DNA of 64,000 nucleotides from contig NZ_JQJH01000002.1 in NCBI RefSeq assembly GCF_000745425.1, positions 62,001-126,000 on the forward strand, in the 5' to 3' direction. Positions within the stretch are counted from its first letter, which is position 1; each line of letters begins with the position of its first letter. This document shows positions 1 to 9,870 of the stretch, piece by piece. The position numbers and the translations under genes are program-made. Source of the DNA: Beijerinckia mobilis. GTDB taxonomy: Bacteria; Pseudomonadota; Alphaproteobacteria; Rhizobiales; Beijerinckiaceae. The notes under the pieces are model-generated. The model searched no databases. It was not told the origin of the DNA and saw only the letters and a list, made by a program, of their open reading frames with translations.

Positions 1-119
1 TTAAACCGACACGATCCAGGCCTGGTTTCCGCTCGTGCACCCGGCAAGAGACCAGCTTGCGAGAAATTTTCTGCGAGAGACATTCCAGCAAGGGACAAGC
101 CCGAAGGAGGAGGCAATCC

Positions 120-1406
120 GTGAAGAGCGACACGTCTTCCCGCCCGGTCTTCGATCAGCCGCGCGCCCAGATGCGCATCGAGTTGCGCAAAAGCAAAAGC
201 CATTCAGCTCTTCTGTCGGTCTTGGGCCTGACCTTGGGCATTGCTATCGGTTTTGCCGTCCCGCTTTGTCAAAGCGGCGCGGCGCGGGCGGATGAATTCC
301 AGAATTGCCTCGCCGATCTGCGGGCGCAGGCCAGGGCGCATGGAATCTCGGAAGCGACGCTGGCGAAAACCGTCGACGGCCTGCGTTATGATCCGGAAAT
401 TCTGCCGCTGCTGACCAATCAGCCGGAATTCAAGACGCCGATCTGGGATTATCTTGCGAGCCTTGTTGATCAGGAGCGCGTCGATGACGGGCGCGGGATG
501 CTGCAGCATAATAGCCGGACCTTTGCCGTGGCCGAGCAGCGATTCGGAGTGGAGCGGGCAGTCATTGCCGCGGTCTGGGGCGTCGAATCCGATTTCGGGC
601 GCAGTTTCGGAACGCGGCCCGTCATCAAATCGCTCGCGACGCTCTCCTGCGCTGGTCCCCGCCAGAAATATTTCCGCAGCGAATTGCTGGCGGCCGTGAA
701 AATCGTCGACAGGGGCGATATCGAACCCAACCAATTCAACGGTTCCTGGGCCGGAGCCTTCGGCCACACCCAGTTCATGCCGTCGACTTTCCTGACGACG
801 GCGGTGGATCTCGACGGCGACGGGCGGCGCGATCTGATCAATTCCATTCCCGACGCGATTGGCTCTACCGCCGCCTATTTGCACAAGCATGGCTGGACGC
901 CGGGCCTCGATTGGGGCTTCGAAGTGAGCCTGCCGGCGCATTATGCCGGTCCTTCTGGGCGTACCCGCAAGGAGCCGATGAGTGCTTGGGCAGCGCGTGG
1001 CCTGCGGCGCATTGATGGGGCGCCGATCGCCGGTTCGGCGCATGCCGGGCTGCTGCTGCCGGCGGGGCCAAATGGACCTGCCTTTCTGGTGACGCGCAAT
1101 TTCGATGCGATCTATTCTTATAATGCCGCTGAATCCTATGCCCTCGCCATCGCTTTGCTTTCCAATCGTCTACGCGGCCGCCCGGGACTCGTCGCCGCCT
1201 GGCCGACCGATGATCCCGGTCTTTCCCGCGCCGAGCGGCGCGAGCTCCAGACCTTGCTGATACGGCGCGGCTATGATCTCGACGGCAAGGCCGATGGCGT
1301 GATTGGCACCAAGAGCCGGCAGGCAATCAGCGATTTCCAGCAGCGCCAGGGCCTGCCGGCGAACGGCCGCGCCGGTGCCAAGGTTCTTTCGGCTCTCAGG
1401 CAGTGA
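120..1406 (+). CDS. Lytic murein transglycosylase with peptidoglycan-binding domain (MltB/SLT_2 type)
   Basis: This is an exported enzyme predicted to cleave the glycan strands of peptidoglycan and form 1,6-anhydro ends. The GTG start at 120 is chosen because AAGGAGG lies 9 bases upstream, although the frame stays open further 5'. A signal peptide follows (arginine/lysine-rich start, then a hydrophobic run and a cleavage site near ARA-DEF). The SLT_2-type catalytic domain carries the motif VWGVESDFG with the likely catalytic glutamate at residue 156, and later the GAFGHTQFMPSTF segment. The last 60 residues form a PG_binding_1 repeat (RRELQTLLIRRGYDLDGKAD). The length of 428 residues is usual for the family. 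It stands alone ahead of rpsU. Confidence 0.9.
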   Translation: MKSDTSSRPVFDQPRAQMRIELRKSKSHSALLSVLGLTLGIAIGFAVPLCQSGAARADEFQNCLADLRAQARAHGISEATLAKTVDGLRYDPEILPLLTNQPEFKTPIWDYLASLVDQERVDDGRGMLQHNSRTFAVAEQRFGVERAVIAAVWGVESDFGRSFGTRPVIKSLATLSCAGPRQKYFRSELLAAVKIVDRGDIEPNQFNGSWAGAFGHTQFMPSTFLTTAVDLDGDGRRDLINSIPDAIGSTAAYLHKHGWTPGLDWGFEVSLPAHYAGPSGRTRKEPMSAWAARGLRRIDGAPIAGSAHAGLLLPAGPNGPAFLVTRNFDAIYSYNAAESYALAIALLSNRLRGRPGLVAAWPTDDPGLSRAERRELQTLLIRRGYDLDGKADGVIGTKSRQAISDFQQRQGLPANGRAGAKVLSALRQ

Positions 1407-1693
1407 GAGCCGGGTAAATAACCCACAGATTGCCTTCAAAGCCTTCCTGCACTGGGCCTGACAGGGATACCGGCGCAGAATTGGCCCTTTGCGCGATTCC
1501 TCGCCGAAGAACCTGTGGATACTGGACAAAAAACTCCAAGTCTGGTATCCGCATCGCTCCTCTCCGGTGCGTTCTGCCCGAGTCGCCTGACCCTTCAGAG
1601 TGACTGAGACGCGTTTCGCCGAAGAACCAGAATTCCCCTCTTATCTGGCATGTCCGCCGTGCGGCGGGGCGGCCATTTCATAAGGACCAATGC
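1407..1693. other. Spacer before rpsU with a short hairpin
   Basis: No gene is seen here. A small GC hairpin (CCGCC-GTGC-GGCGG, 1654-1667) lies just before the ribosome binding site of rpsU and could be part of its leader. Confidence 0.4.
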
Positions 1694-1933
1694 GTGCAAG
1701 TTCTCGTTCGCGATAATAATGTCGATCAGGCCCTCAAGGCGCTCAAGAAGAAGATGCAGCGCGAGGGCATCTTCCGTGAAATGAAGCTTCGCGGCTATTA
1801 CGAGAAGCCTTCCGAGAAGCGCGCGCGGGAGAAAGCCGAGGCCGTGCGGCGCGCCCGCAAGCTGGCACGCAAGAAAATGCAGCGTGAGGGTCTCCTGCCC
1901 ATGAAGCAGAAGCCCATGACGGGCATGCGCTGA
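1694..1933 (+). CDS. rpsU: 30S ribosomal protein bS21
   Basis: This is the small basic protein of the 30S platform, near the anti-Shine-Dalgarno end of 16S rRNA. The sequence has the alphaproteobacterial form: it begins [20 protein letters not shown] and has a long lysine/arginine-rich tail. The start is a GTG at 1694 with TAAGGA upstream. An overlapping ATG at 1690 is out of frame. The length of 79 residues fits the extended alphaproteobacterial bS21. The final codons and the stop lie in a 16-base unit that is repeated immediately downstream. Confidence 0.97.
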   Translation: MQVLVRDNNVDQALKALKKKMQREGIFREMKLRGYYEKPSEKRAREKAEAVRRARKLARKKMQREGLLPMKQKPMTGMR

Positions 1934-1949
1934 GACGGGCATGCGCTGA
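1918..1949 (+). repeat. 16-bp tandem duplication over the rpsU stop codon
   Basis: GACGGGCATGCGCTGA is present twice head to tail (1918-1933 and 1934-1949). The first copy contains the last codons and TGA of rpsU, so the duplication leaves the protein unchanged. Confidence 0.9.
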
Positions 1950-1988
1950 GCCATTTCCACCACGCTTCTCCAGCGGGGTTCCTGTTTG

Positions 1989-2026
1989 AATTCACCCTGA
2001 AGGCGGAACCGCTTTCAGGGTGAATT
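1989..2026. repeat. 38-bp near-perfect inverted repeat after rpsU
   Basis: The arms AATTCACCCTGAAGGCGG and its complement (one G-T type mismatch) enclose a loop of about 2-4 bases. It could end rpsU transcription or stabilise the mRNA, but it has no T-run, so simple Rho-independent termination is doubtful. Confidence 0.6.
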
Positions 2027-2203
2027 TGGTATGGGCTTCTACCCGTCCGGGTGTCCTTCCGGCCTCCTCGGTCAGACACATTTCAGCCCTGTTTCTTTTT
2101 AGGAATTCTGCCTTTATCAAGGCATGATCAATTTTGGGCGTACCAGCGATCATGCTGGCGCCTGGGGCCCCTTCCGGCGGCCTGATAATGGATCAGGATC
2201 GGC

Positions 2204-3199
2204 ATGCGACAGGACACCTTTAGCGCGGCATCGCGAATTTCCGTGGTATTATTGCCCATTTTGACGGCGCCCAAATCCTTGATGCCCAAATCCCTGATGG
2301 CAAAGTCATTCATGCTCAGGTCATTGGTGCGGCGCCAGCCGACTTTCTTTCTGGCGCAATGCAAATCCGGCGATGCGATCCGCATCGGGCTTCTCGTCGC
2401 CAGCATGGGCTTGGCCGGCTGCGGCTCGGATGGCGTTTCCGGAATGCGGGGCGCTGGGATTGCCGAAATCGCGCATCAGACACCGCAGGAAGCCTCAGCC
2501 AATCTGGCCTCGCTCAATGATGTCATTGCGCGCAATCCGCAATCTTCGGAAGCTTATGATACGCGTGGCGTGGCCTATGCCAAACTCGGCAAGTTTTCCG
2601 AGGCGATTGGTGATTTCTCGCAGGCGATCAAGCTCGATCCGAATAATTCCGCGGCTCTGACCAACCGCGCGCTCGCCTATCGGCAGATCAACCGCAACGA
2701 TGCCGCGCTCTCTGATTTCAACCGTGCGATCGAGGTCAATCCGAACCATGCGCCGGCCTATCTCGGCCGCGCCAATCTCCTGCGGACGCAGGGTAATCTG
2801 GAACAGGCCAAGTCCGATCTCGATCAGGCGATTCGCCTGCATCCGGAAAGTGCGCAGGCCTTTCATGCGCGCGGCCTGATCTATCAGCGTGAAGGCAACC
2901 ATGCCCAGGCCATTACGGATTTCGACAATGCGATCGACCGTGATCCCTTCGCCAGCGCGCCCTATCAGGCGCGTGGCCAGAGCCTGATTGCGATCGGTCA
3001 ATATGACAAGGCAATCGAGGATTTCAACGCAGCTCTGCATGTCAATAATAGAAATCCGGACGCTTGGGCAGGGCTCGGTCTCGCCTATGAGAAGGCGGGC
3101 AATCGCACCAAGGCTGCGGAATCCTATCAACGTGCGCTCGCCTTCGATCCGAACAACAGTCTCGCCAGGGAAGGCGCAGGCCGGGTCGGTCGAGGCTAA
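2204..3199 (+). CDS. TPR-repeat lipoprotein
   Basis: The protein of 331 residues contains about six or seven tetratricopeptide repeats (from about residue 95 to the end) of the NPNNSAALTNRALAYRQINR type. Such repeats build a helical scaffold for protein-protein contacts. A lipobox (LVASMGLAGC, Cys near residue 73) suggests attachment to a membrane after signal peptidase II cleavage. The start at 2204 has AGGA five bases upstream but leaves an unusually long region before the hydrophobic core; the ATG at 2312 would give a normal lipoprotein signal of about 37 residues but lacks a ribosome binding site. The N-terminal part contains four degenerate five-residue repeats (KSLMP, KSLMA, KSFML, RSLVR). 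The partner is unknown. An NlpI-like role is possible but not shown. Confidence 0.75.
   Translation: MRQDTFSAASRISVVLLPILTAPKSLMPKSLMAKSFMLRSLVRRQPTFFLAQCKSGDAIRIGLLVASMGLAGCGSDGVSGMRGAGIAEIAHQTPQEASANLASLNDVIARNPQSSEAYDTRGVAYAKLGKFSEAIGDFSQAIKLDPNNSAALTNRALAYRQINRNDAALSDFNRAIEVNPNHAPAYLGRANLLRTQGNLEQAKSDLDQAIRLHPESAQAFHARGLIYQREGNHAQAITDFDNAIDRDPFASAPYQARGQSLIAIGQYDKAIEDFNAALHVNNRNPDAWAGLGLAYEKAGNRTKAAESYQRALAFDPNNSLAREGAGRVGRG
2273..2332 (+). repeat. Four degenerate 15-bp tandem repeats
   Basis: Units of the form AAATCCTTGATGCCC occur four times in a row (2273, 2288, 2303, 2318) with increasing divergence. They encode the pentapeptide series at the N-terminus of the TPR lipoprotein, and the first three units each contain an in-frame ATG. 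Confidence 0.75.
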
Positions 3200-3352
3200 T
3201 GAGCCCAGCGACGGTCTAGGTACGAGATCGGAGTGCAGCTGGGTGCGATTTCTTCCCGATTGTCGGGAGCTGCTGGTGAATGGTGCGCCGGCTTTGGCAT
3301 AAGCGGACTTTGGCGCTATCCGTTTTCCTTGCATAGGGAAGCGAGGCGACTC

Positions 3353-5056
3353 ATGGGTTTCCGTTTCCACCGATCAGTTCGCCTGTTCCCAGGCGTGCAT
3401 CTTAATTTCAGTAAATCAGGCGTGAGCGTCAGTGCTGGTGTCCCAGGGGCTACGCTGAATTTCGGTCATCGCCGGAGCCTGTTGACATTGGGGCTTCCCG
3501 GTACGGGGCTTTCCTATCGGCATGCATTTGGCCGCGCGGAAAGACGAAATCCGTCGCTTGCCAATGTACAACTGCCCCTTTCGACGACGCCATTTCTCGG
3601 CGGCCCGTCTGAGGTTAATGTCGAGCCTCAGGACCAGTGCGACGGGGAAATTCGTAGCGCCGATGTTGCCAGCCTGACAAGCCCGGATTGGCAAGGACTG
3701 AAGGCTCTCATCAACGAGGCGGCGCAGCAGCTGGCCGTCTTGAATGCAGATTTTGCCGCGGCTCTTGATAGTCGCGAAAAAGCGTGGCGGCGTCTAAGGC
3801 GGCGCGAACAGCTTCCCCTTCGGCTCTTCATGCGGCCTTTTCTACCGGCTGTGCGTGAGGCCTATCTCGCTGCAGAAGAGGAAGCTGGAAAGGTGGCGCG
3901 AGCGATCGCTGCCACCAGTATTCGCATCGATGTCAATCTCGACGAAGAATGCCTCGCGCTGTGGTCGCAAACCGCCGCCGCTCACGCTGTCTTGGCCGGA
4001 GCCTGCAGGGTTTGGGATATCACATCCGCGATCGACTTTGATCGCGTCAGAGAGAGAATGACCGCGTCGACGGCAATAACCCGGACGCTCGTCAGATTTT
4101 ATACGGTCGCTGACAGCTTCATAGCTACTGCACAGCCGGGCATGCGTTTCGAAAATGCTAACGGGGGAGATCTCGATCTTTTTCCCGGCTTTTTGCTGAT
4201 GCGGACGAGGGATCACAAGGACTATGCTCTGATTGATCTCCATGATCTCGAAGTGAGCTGCACAAGGACGCGTTTTCTGGAAACAGAAGCTATCCCCGCT
4301 GATACCGAGATTGTTGATCAGGCGTGGGCGAAGGCGAATAAGGATGGCTCGCGGGACCGGAGGTTCAGCGGCAATTACCAGATACCCGTCGTCGAATATG
4401 GCGAAATCCGCTTTTCGACGCCTCTAGGATTGATGGAAGCCTATCAGATCAGCGATTGCCAGGCGGCTATTGAATTTGTTCAAGCCTTACAGCGATTTTT
4501 GAATGCGCTGCGGCGGCAGAGTGGCCAATCTTCCTCCGCAGAGGGAACATCCCCGAGCGTTGAACCAGGCACCATGGATGATTCCATCCCCTCTCTTCCG
4601 GTCTTGCCGGATGTGAGGGGGGCTTATGAATTCTATCTGGTGCCAGCGATTCTAGCCACGGCAGGGTTTCTGTATGTCCATATGCTGCAGACGCAGCAAA
4701 GCATTGTGTCGGGTGAAAACACGGTTTTGGCTGCGAAAGACAGCAATGCGGGATCGGGGGATGCTCTGTTTGCAAAAAGTGATCAGCAAAATAGTGCTGT
4801 TAAATCCCAAAATGCTGAGGAATCGCGTCAGCAACCAGTTCCCTTCGCTTCCTCGATCGAAGAGCATCGGGAACAGATGATCGCCAGTCAGAATGTGAGT
4901 GTCAGAGCGGCACCTGATCGCCATGCGGCAATTCTGCGTGTCCTGCCGCAGGGAACCAAAGTGATCATCTTCGAGCGCGATGGTTCCTGGCTCAGAGCCG
5001 GTTTTCATGACCCCCTCGGCTGGGTCCATAGGAGCGCGCTTCGGGGGCTACCGTGA
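3353..5056 (+). CDS. DUF4236 protein with membrane segment and C-terminal SH3 domain
   Basis: The N-terminus (MGFRFHRSVRLFPGVHLNFSK followed by a glycine-rich GLPGTGLSYRH stretch) is typical of DUF4236. A long middle region of about 370 residues is not recognised. A hydrophobic helix (YLVPAILATAGFLYVHML) lies near residue 435, and the last 60 residues read as a bacterial SH3 domain (NVSVRAAPDRHAAILRVLP ... GWVHRSAL). The SH3 module is probably outside the cytoplasmic membrane and could bind peptidoglycan. The start at 3353 begins exactly with the DUF4236 consensus; an upstream in-frame GTG at 3233 would add 40 unrelated residues. Base use in the middle region looks less GC-biased than its neighbours. 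Function is unknown. Confidence 0.8.
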   Translation: MGFRFHRSVRLFPGVHLNFSKSGVSVSAGVPGATLNFGHRRSLLTLGLPGTGLSYRHAFGRAERRNPSLANVQLPLSTTPFLGGPSEVNVEPQDQCDGEIRSADVASLTSPDWQGLKALINEAAQQLAVLNADFAAALDSREKAWRRLRRREQLPLRLFMRPFLPAVREAYLAAEEEAGKVARAIAATSIRIDVNLDEECLALWSQTAAAHAVLAGACRVWDITSAIDFDRVRERMTASTAITRTLVRFYTVADSFIATAQPGMRFENANGGDLDLFPGFLLMRTRDHKDYALIDLHDLEVSCTRTRFLETEAIPADTEIVDQAWAKANKDGSRDRRFSGNYQIPVVEYGEIRFSTPLGLMEAYQISDCQAAIEFVQALQRFLNALRRQSGQSSSAEGTSPSVEPGTMDDSIPSLPVLPDVRGAYEFYLVPAILATAGFLYVHMLQTQQSIVSGENTVLAAKDSNAGSGDALFAKSDQQNSAVKSQNAEESRQQPVPFASSIEEHREQMIASQNVSVRAAPDRHAAILRVLPQGTKVIIFERDGSWLRAGFHDPLGWVHRSALRGLP

Positions 5057-5106
5057 AACCGGGCGCACAGGACGTCGATCACCGGTGTTGAACCCCGGTG
5101 CTCCGG

Positions 5107-5946
<840 letters not shown>

Positions 5947-5974
5947 CTGCCGGCCTTCCGCCGGTCCCGCGTTC

Positions 5975-7198
5975 TCAAGCATCGACATGTTTGAAGACGA
6001 GGGTGGCATTGGTGCCGCCGAAGCCGAAGGAATTCGACAGGACCGTACGCAGGGAGACATTGTCGCGGCGTGCCCGCACGATATCCATGTCGGCGAAAGC
6101 TGGATCGAGTTCCTCGATATTGGCGCTTTCGCAGATGAATCCGCTCTGCATCATCAAAAGGCAGTAGATGGCCTCCTGCACGCCGGTCGCGCCGAGAGAA
6201 TGGCCGGTCAGAGATTTGGTGGCGGAAATCGGCGGGCTTTTATCGCCGGAGCCGAACACTTCACGGATGGCCTCGATCTCCTTGAGATCGCCGACGCCGG
6301 TCGAGGTCGCATGCGGATTGATGTAATCGATCGGCAGTTTGACGTCCTCGAGTGCCATGCGCATGCAGCGCACCGCGCCTTCGCCGGAAGGCGCCACCAT
6401 GTCGTGTCCATCGGATGTGAGACCGTAGCCGACGATCTCGCCATAGATTTTCGCGCCACGCGCACGGGCGTGTTCCAGATCTTCGAGCACGAGAACCCCG
6501 GCGCCTCCGGCGATGACGAAACCATCGCGGTTCTTGTCATAGGCGCGCGAGGCGACGGCCGGCCGGTCATTATAGGCCGACGCCATGGCGCCCATGGCGT
6601 CGAACAGGACCGAGAGGGTCCAGTCGAGTTCCTCGCAGCCACCGGCGAACATGACGTCCTGCTTGCCATAACGAATCATTTCATAGGCATTGCCGATGCA
6701 ATGGTTCGATGTGGCGCAGGCCGAGGAGATGGAATAATTGACGCCCTTGATCTTGAACCAGGTGGCGAGCGTCGCGGAAGCCGTCGAGGACATGGCTTTC
6801 GGCACGGCGAAGGGGCCGATCTTTTTGGGACCCTTTTCGCGCGTGATGTCCGCTGCTTCGACAATGGTGCGGGTAGAGGGGCCGCCTGAACCCATGATGA
6901 TGCCCGTGCGCGGGTTCGAGACTTCGGAAACCTCGAGGCCTGCGTCGAGGATCGCCTGATCCATGGCGACATGATTCCAGGCAGTGCCGCCGGCGTGAAA
7001 ACGCATCGCGCGGCGGTCGAGCATGGTGCTCGGATCAAGTGTCGGTGCGCCGTGAACCTGGCTGCGAAAACCAAGTTCCGCATAGCGGTCGGCCCGCACG
7101 ATTCCCGACTTCGCCTCACGCAGGGAGGCAAGCACTTCCTGGCTCGTGTTGCCGATGGAGGATACGATCCCCATTCCGGTCACGACGACGCGCCTCAT
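5975..7198 (-). CDS. fabB: Beta-ketoacyl-ACP synthase I
   Basis: This condensing enzyme elongates acyl-ACP with malonyl-ACP and is needed for elongating the unsaturated intermediates made by FabA. The protein of 407 residues has the catalytic Cys161 in [12 protein letters not shown], followed by the two conserved histidine motifs [11 protein letters not shown] and [12 protein letters not shown]. The start has GGGAG eight to ten bases upstream. The pairing with fabA supports FabB rather than FabF. A roughly 450-base spacer carrying a mosaic repeat separates it from fabA, which is unusual because the two genes are normally adjacent. Confidence 0.93.
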   Translation of the reverse strand: MRRVVVTGMGIVSSIGNTSQEVLASLREAKSGIVRADRYAELGFRSQVHGAPTLDPSTMLDRRAMRFHAGGTAWNHVAMDQAILDAGLEVSEVSNPRTGIIMGSGGPSTRTIVEAADITREKGPKKIGPFAVPKAMSSTASATLATWFKIKGVNYSISSACATSNHCIGNAYEMIRYGKQDVMFAGGCEELDWTLSVLFDAMGAMASAYNDRPAVASRAYDKNRDGFVIAGGAGVLVLEDLEHARARGAKIYGEIVGYGLTSDGHDMVAPSGEGAVRCMRMALEDVKLPIDYINPHATSTGVGDLKEIEAIREVFGSGDKSPPISATKSLTGHSLGATGVQEAIYCLLMMQSGFICESANIEELDPAFADMDIVRARRDNVSLRTVLSNSFGFGGTNATLVFKHVDA

Positions 7199-7303
7199 TC
7201 TTCATCTCCCTTCCTTTGGCGAAGGCTCTGCAAACCACAGCCGCCCGCTCCGGTGTATCGCTGCTCCCACAGGCTCGCACGATCTTGGGAGTTGTATGAT
7301 CCT

Positions 7304-7406
7304 GGAGCAGGTTCGGATGTTTCCGAACCGCTCCACATGAAAAAGTCAGAGCATTTTCAAAGAAATGAAATCGCGAAGCGATTCACCGGGATCGGAAATG
7401 CTCTAG
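7304..7406 (+). repeat. Mosaic two-palindrome intergenic repeat, copy 1
   Basis: The unit starts with a short palindrome (GGTTCGGATGTTTCCGAACC), followed by a spacer of about 20 bases and a longer palindrome bounded by AGAGCATTTTC and GAAATGCTCT, with GAAATCGCGAAGCGATTC at its centre. This copy sits between fabA and fabB. The rest of the 7199-7649 spacer shows no gene. Confidence 0.9.
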
Positions 7407-7649
7407 GGCTCGTATGATTCCGACCGCATTCTTGCGTCGACTCTCAGGCTGAATTGTGTGCCGAGCGGCCCTCATGCCAGGGAGCCGATGCTCTCCCCAA
7501 TTTCCGGAGTGATCGATACGATGGCCAATATGAGGGCCTATAGCGGCAGGAGAGACCAGAGTCGGCAGGACTTTTGGCTATGGAGCGGCTCTCGCAAGGC
7601 CCGTTTGATCCGAAGAGGTTCCAGTGAAAGCGATGAGCACGCGTTGGAT

Positions 7650-8189
7650 TCAGGCGGAGGCTGGTGCTTCGGCAGCCCGGAACAGGCCGACCTTGAGATC
7701 CTTGGCTTCATAGATTCGGGTGCCGTCGGCTTCGAGCCAGCCATCGGCGATACCGAGCACCAGTTTGGTCTTGAAGACGCGTTTCAGATCGACGCCATAA
7801 ATGACGCGCTTGACCGTCGGCAGGACCTGATCGGAGAATTTCACCTCGCCGACTCCGAGCGCCCGGCCGCGGCCGGGCAGGCCCAGCCAGCCGAGATAGA
7901 AGCCGAGCAATTGCCAAAGCGCATCGAGACCGAGGCAGCCCGGCATGACGGGGTCGTTCTTGAAATGACAATCGAAGAACCAGAGATCGGGCCGCACCGC
8001 GAATTCGGCGCGAATCTCGCCCTTGCCACTCGCGCCACCGCTTTCGGAAATCATCGCGATCCTGTCGAACATCAGCATCGGCGGCAATGGCAGCTGCGCG
8101 TTGCCCGGCCCGAAGAGTTCGCCGCGTCCGCAGGCAAGGAGGTCTTCATATTCGAAGCTGGAACGCCGTTCGCTGATATTTTCGCCCAT
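7650..8189 (-). CDS. fabA: 3-hydroxydecanoyl-ACP dehydratase/isomerase
   Basis: FabA dehydrates 3-hydroxydecanoyl-ACP and isomerises the product to cis-3-decenoyl-ACP, opening the anaerobic route to unsaturated fatty acids. The protein of 179 residues shows the active-site histidine at 75 ([15 protein letters not shown]) and aspartate at 89 (LGLDALWQ). The start [20 protein letters not shown] at 8189 matches the family; the frame is open for 35 further codons upstream that do not resemble FabA. It is the promoter-proximal gene of fabA-fabB-fabI. In many rhizobia irr lies next to fabA, but no irr is seen here. Confidence 0.93.
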   Translation of the reverse strand: MGENISERRSSFEYEDLLACGRGELFGPGNAQLPLPPMLMFDRIAMISESGGASGKGEIRAEFAVRPDLWFFDCHFKNDPVMPGCLGLDALWQLLGFYLGWLGLPGRGRALGVGEVKFSDQVLPTVKRVIYGVDLKRVFKTKLVLGIADGWLEADGTRIYEAKDLKVGLFRAAEAPASA

Positions 8190-8741
8190 TATGAACCAAT
8201 TTCTTCCATGCGAAACGCCAATCCGGCCTGGAAACCCCGCGTGAAGTCCAAGCCGCACCCGTCCGAAGCCTTCGAGATGAAGGAAGGAACCCACTCATTA
8301 GCATGCATCATCAGCATGCGCCGTTCGGCTTTTCCGCCGAACCCAGCCGTCGAACCTTGCTACCTGCAGGCCGGGGATCAGCATGTTTGTCGAAGCTGAT
8401 TCGGTGGATCGGCTGATGCAGCGCGGTTTGGTAAGCAGTATATGTGGGCGCCGGCCGGAACAGATTTTGGGCCTTCTAACACAGGGTCGCGGAGGCTGAA
8501 AGCGTCCACATGTTAATTATAGGATAATCGGGCCCGTTTTTCGAGCAATGCGCCGGGCTCATCGAAAAGAATGTTCGATTTCTTCGGAAATGCGTCAAAT
8601 TATTCAAAAAAGAGCGGTCCATGATCCTCTTTGATGCTGTCGCGGGCTTGGGTCTCCTACTCGAACGACATTGGCATTTCCGGCAATGCTACCCATATAA
8701 AGGGTCGGATGCGTCAATTGGCGCTTTCCTGGGATGGAACG
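8190..8741. other. Divergent intergenic region fabA / Tim44-like gene
   Basis: About 550 bases lie between two divergent genes. It must hold both promoters. No conserved coding sequence, irr gene or mosaic repeat was found in it. Confidence 0.5.
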
Positions 8742-9740
8742 ATGTCTTTACGCCAAAAAATCTTGAATGCTTTTTTCATCGGCCTGCTTGCGCTGGGCTG
8801 CACCGGGGAAGCCATGGCGCGTCCCGGCGGCGGCGGCTCGTTCGGCAGCCGTGGCGGGCGGACTTTCAGCGCCCCTTCCATGACGCAGACGGCGCCGCGT
8901 GGTGCTTCGCCTTTTCAAAGGTCGATGACATCTCCTAACCAAGGCACGGTCCGGCCTGGCATGGGCGGAGCGATGGGGGGCGCCATGCGTCCGGGCGGAT
9001 TCTTCTCAGGCGGATTCGGACGCGGCCTGCTTGGCGGTTTCCTCGGTGCCGGCCTCTTTGGCCTGCTATTCGGCCACGGCATGTTCGGCGGTCTCGGCTC
9101 GGGCATGTCGCTGTTTGGTCTCATCCTCCAGATCGGCCTCCTCTATCTCGTATTCAGGCTGGTCATGAGCTTTCTGCGCAACCGTCAGCCAGCCTTCCAA
9201 AATGGCTCTCAAGGCGGCCCGCAGTCCTCGGCCTATCAGGGCGGCAATGCGCCCGGTGCTTCCGGTAATGGTCCGCAGGCGGGCGGTTTCGGTGGCTTCG
9301 GTTTTGGCCGTCAGGGCAATGGAGACCAGCCTTTGCCTATCGAGACCGCCGATTACAGCGCTTTCGAGCAAAAGCTCGCCGCGATCCAGGCGGCTTATAG
9401 CAACGAAGATCTGAACACTCTGCGGATGATGGTGACGCCGGAAATGGCGTCTTATTTCGCCGAGGAAATCGCCGCCAATGCGACCAAAGGCCTCGTCAAC
9501 AAGATCAGTGACGTGAAATTGCTGCAGGGCGATGTCGCCGAATCCTGGCGGGAGGCCAACGCCGACTATGCCACTGTGGCCATGCGTTACACCCTGGTCG
9601 ACCGGATGATCGAACGGGCGAGCGGATGTATCGTTTCCGGTGGGACACCGGAAGAGGTGACGGAAATCTGGACCTTCACGCGGCCGCTCGGCGCGGGCCC
9701 GGCCGATTGGAAACTCTCGGGCATTCAGCAACAGTCCTGA
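8742..9740 (+). CDS. Secreted Tim44-like domain protein, glycine-rich
   Basis: The protein of 332 residues starts with a signal peptide (MSLRQKILNAFFIGLLALGC, cleavage near AMA-RPGGGG). It then has a glycine/arginine-rich low-complexity stretch, a hydrophobic glycine-rich segment and a transmembrane helix (FGLILQIGLLYLVFRLVMSF, about residues 125-145), a second Gly/Gln linker, and a C-terminal Tim44-like domain (from about residue 205, YSAFEQKLAAIQAAYSNEDL to the end). Tim44-like domains bind membranes or proteins; a specific role here is unknown. The start at 8742 gives the only good signal peptide. A strong terminator follows directly. A second Tim44-like gene lies at 34673-35446. Confidence 0.82.
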   Translation: MSLRQKILNAFFIGLLALGCTGEAMARPGGGGSFGSRGGRTFSAPSMTQTAPRGASPFQRSMTSPNQGTVRPGMGGAMGGAMRPGGFFSGGFGRGLLGGFLGAGLFGLLFGHGMFGGLGSGMSLFGLILQIGLLYLVFRLVMSFLRNRQPAFQNGSQGGPQSSAYQGGNAPGASGNGPQAGGFGGFGFGRQGNGDQPLPIETADYSAFEQKLAAIQAAYSNEDLNTLRMMVTPEMASYFAEEIAANATKGLVNKISDVKLLQGDVAESWREANADYATVAMRYTLVDRMIERASGCIVSGGTPEEVTEIWTFTRPLGAGPADWKLSGIQQQS

Positions 9741-9774
9741 ATGGAACCGGGCGTTTTGCAGAGATAAATCAAAT

Positions 9775-9809
9775 AAAAGCTCCGGACTTTCAGGGTCCGG
9801 AGCTTTTTT
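9775..9809. terminator. Bidirectional Rho-independent terminator
   Basis: A 13-bp perfect stem (AAAAGCTCCGGAC / GTCCGGAGCTTTT) with a 7-base loop is followed by a T-run on the plus strand and has an A-run before it, so it can end both the Tim44-like gene (plus) and uppP (minus). Confidence 0.92.
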
Positions 9810-9870
9810 CTTTCGCAGGCTGACGATCATAGTGGCGCAGCCGTTCGCAGGGCTCCAGAGCCCTTATTTG

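Noticed and set aside
8190-8741. An irr-type iron regulator next to fabA, as often seen in rhizobia
   Set aside because: Neither strand of this spacer translates to anything like a Fur-family protein.
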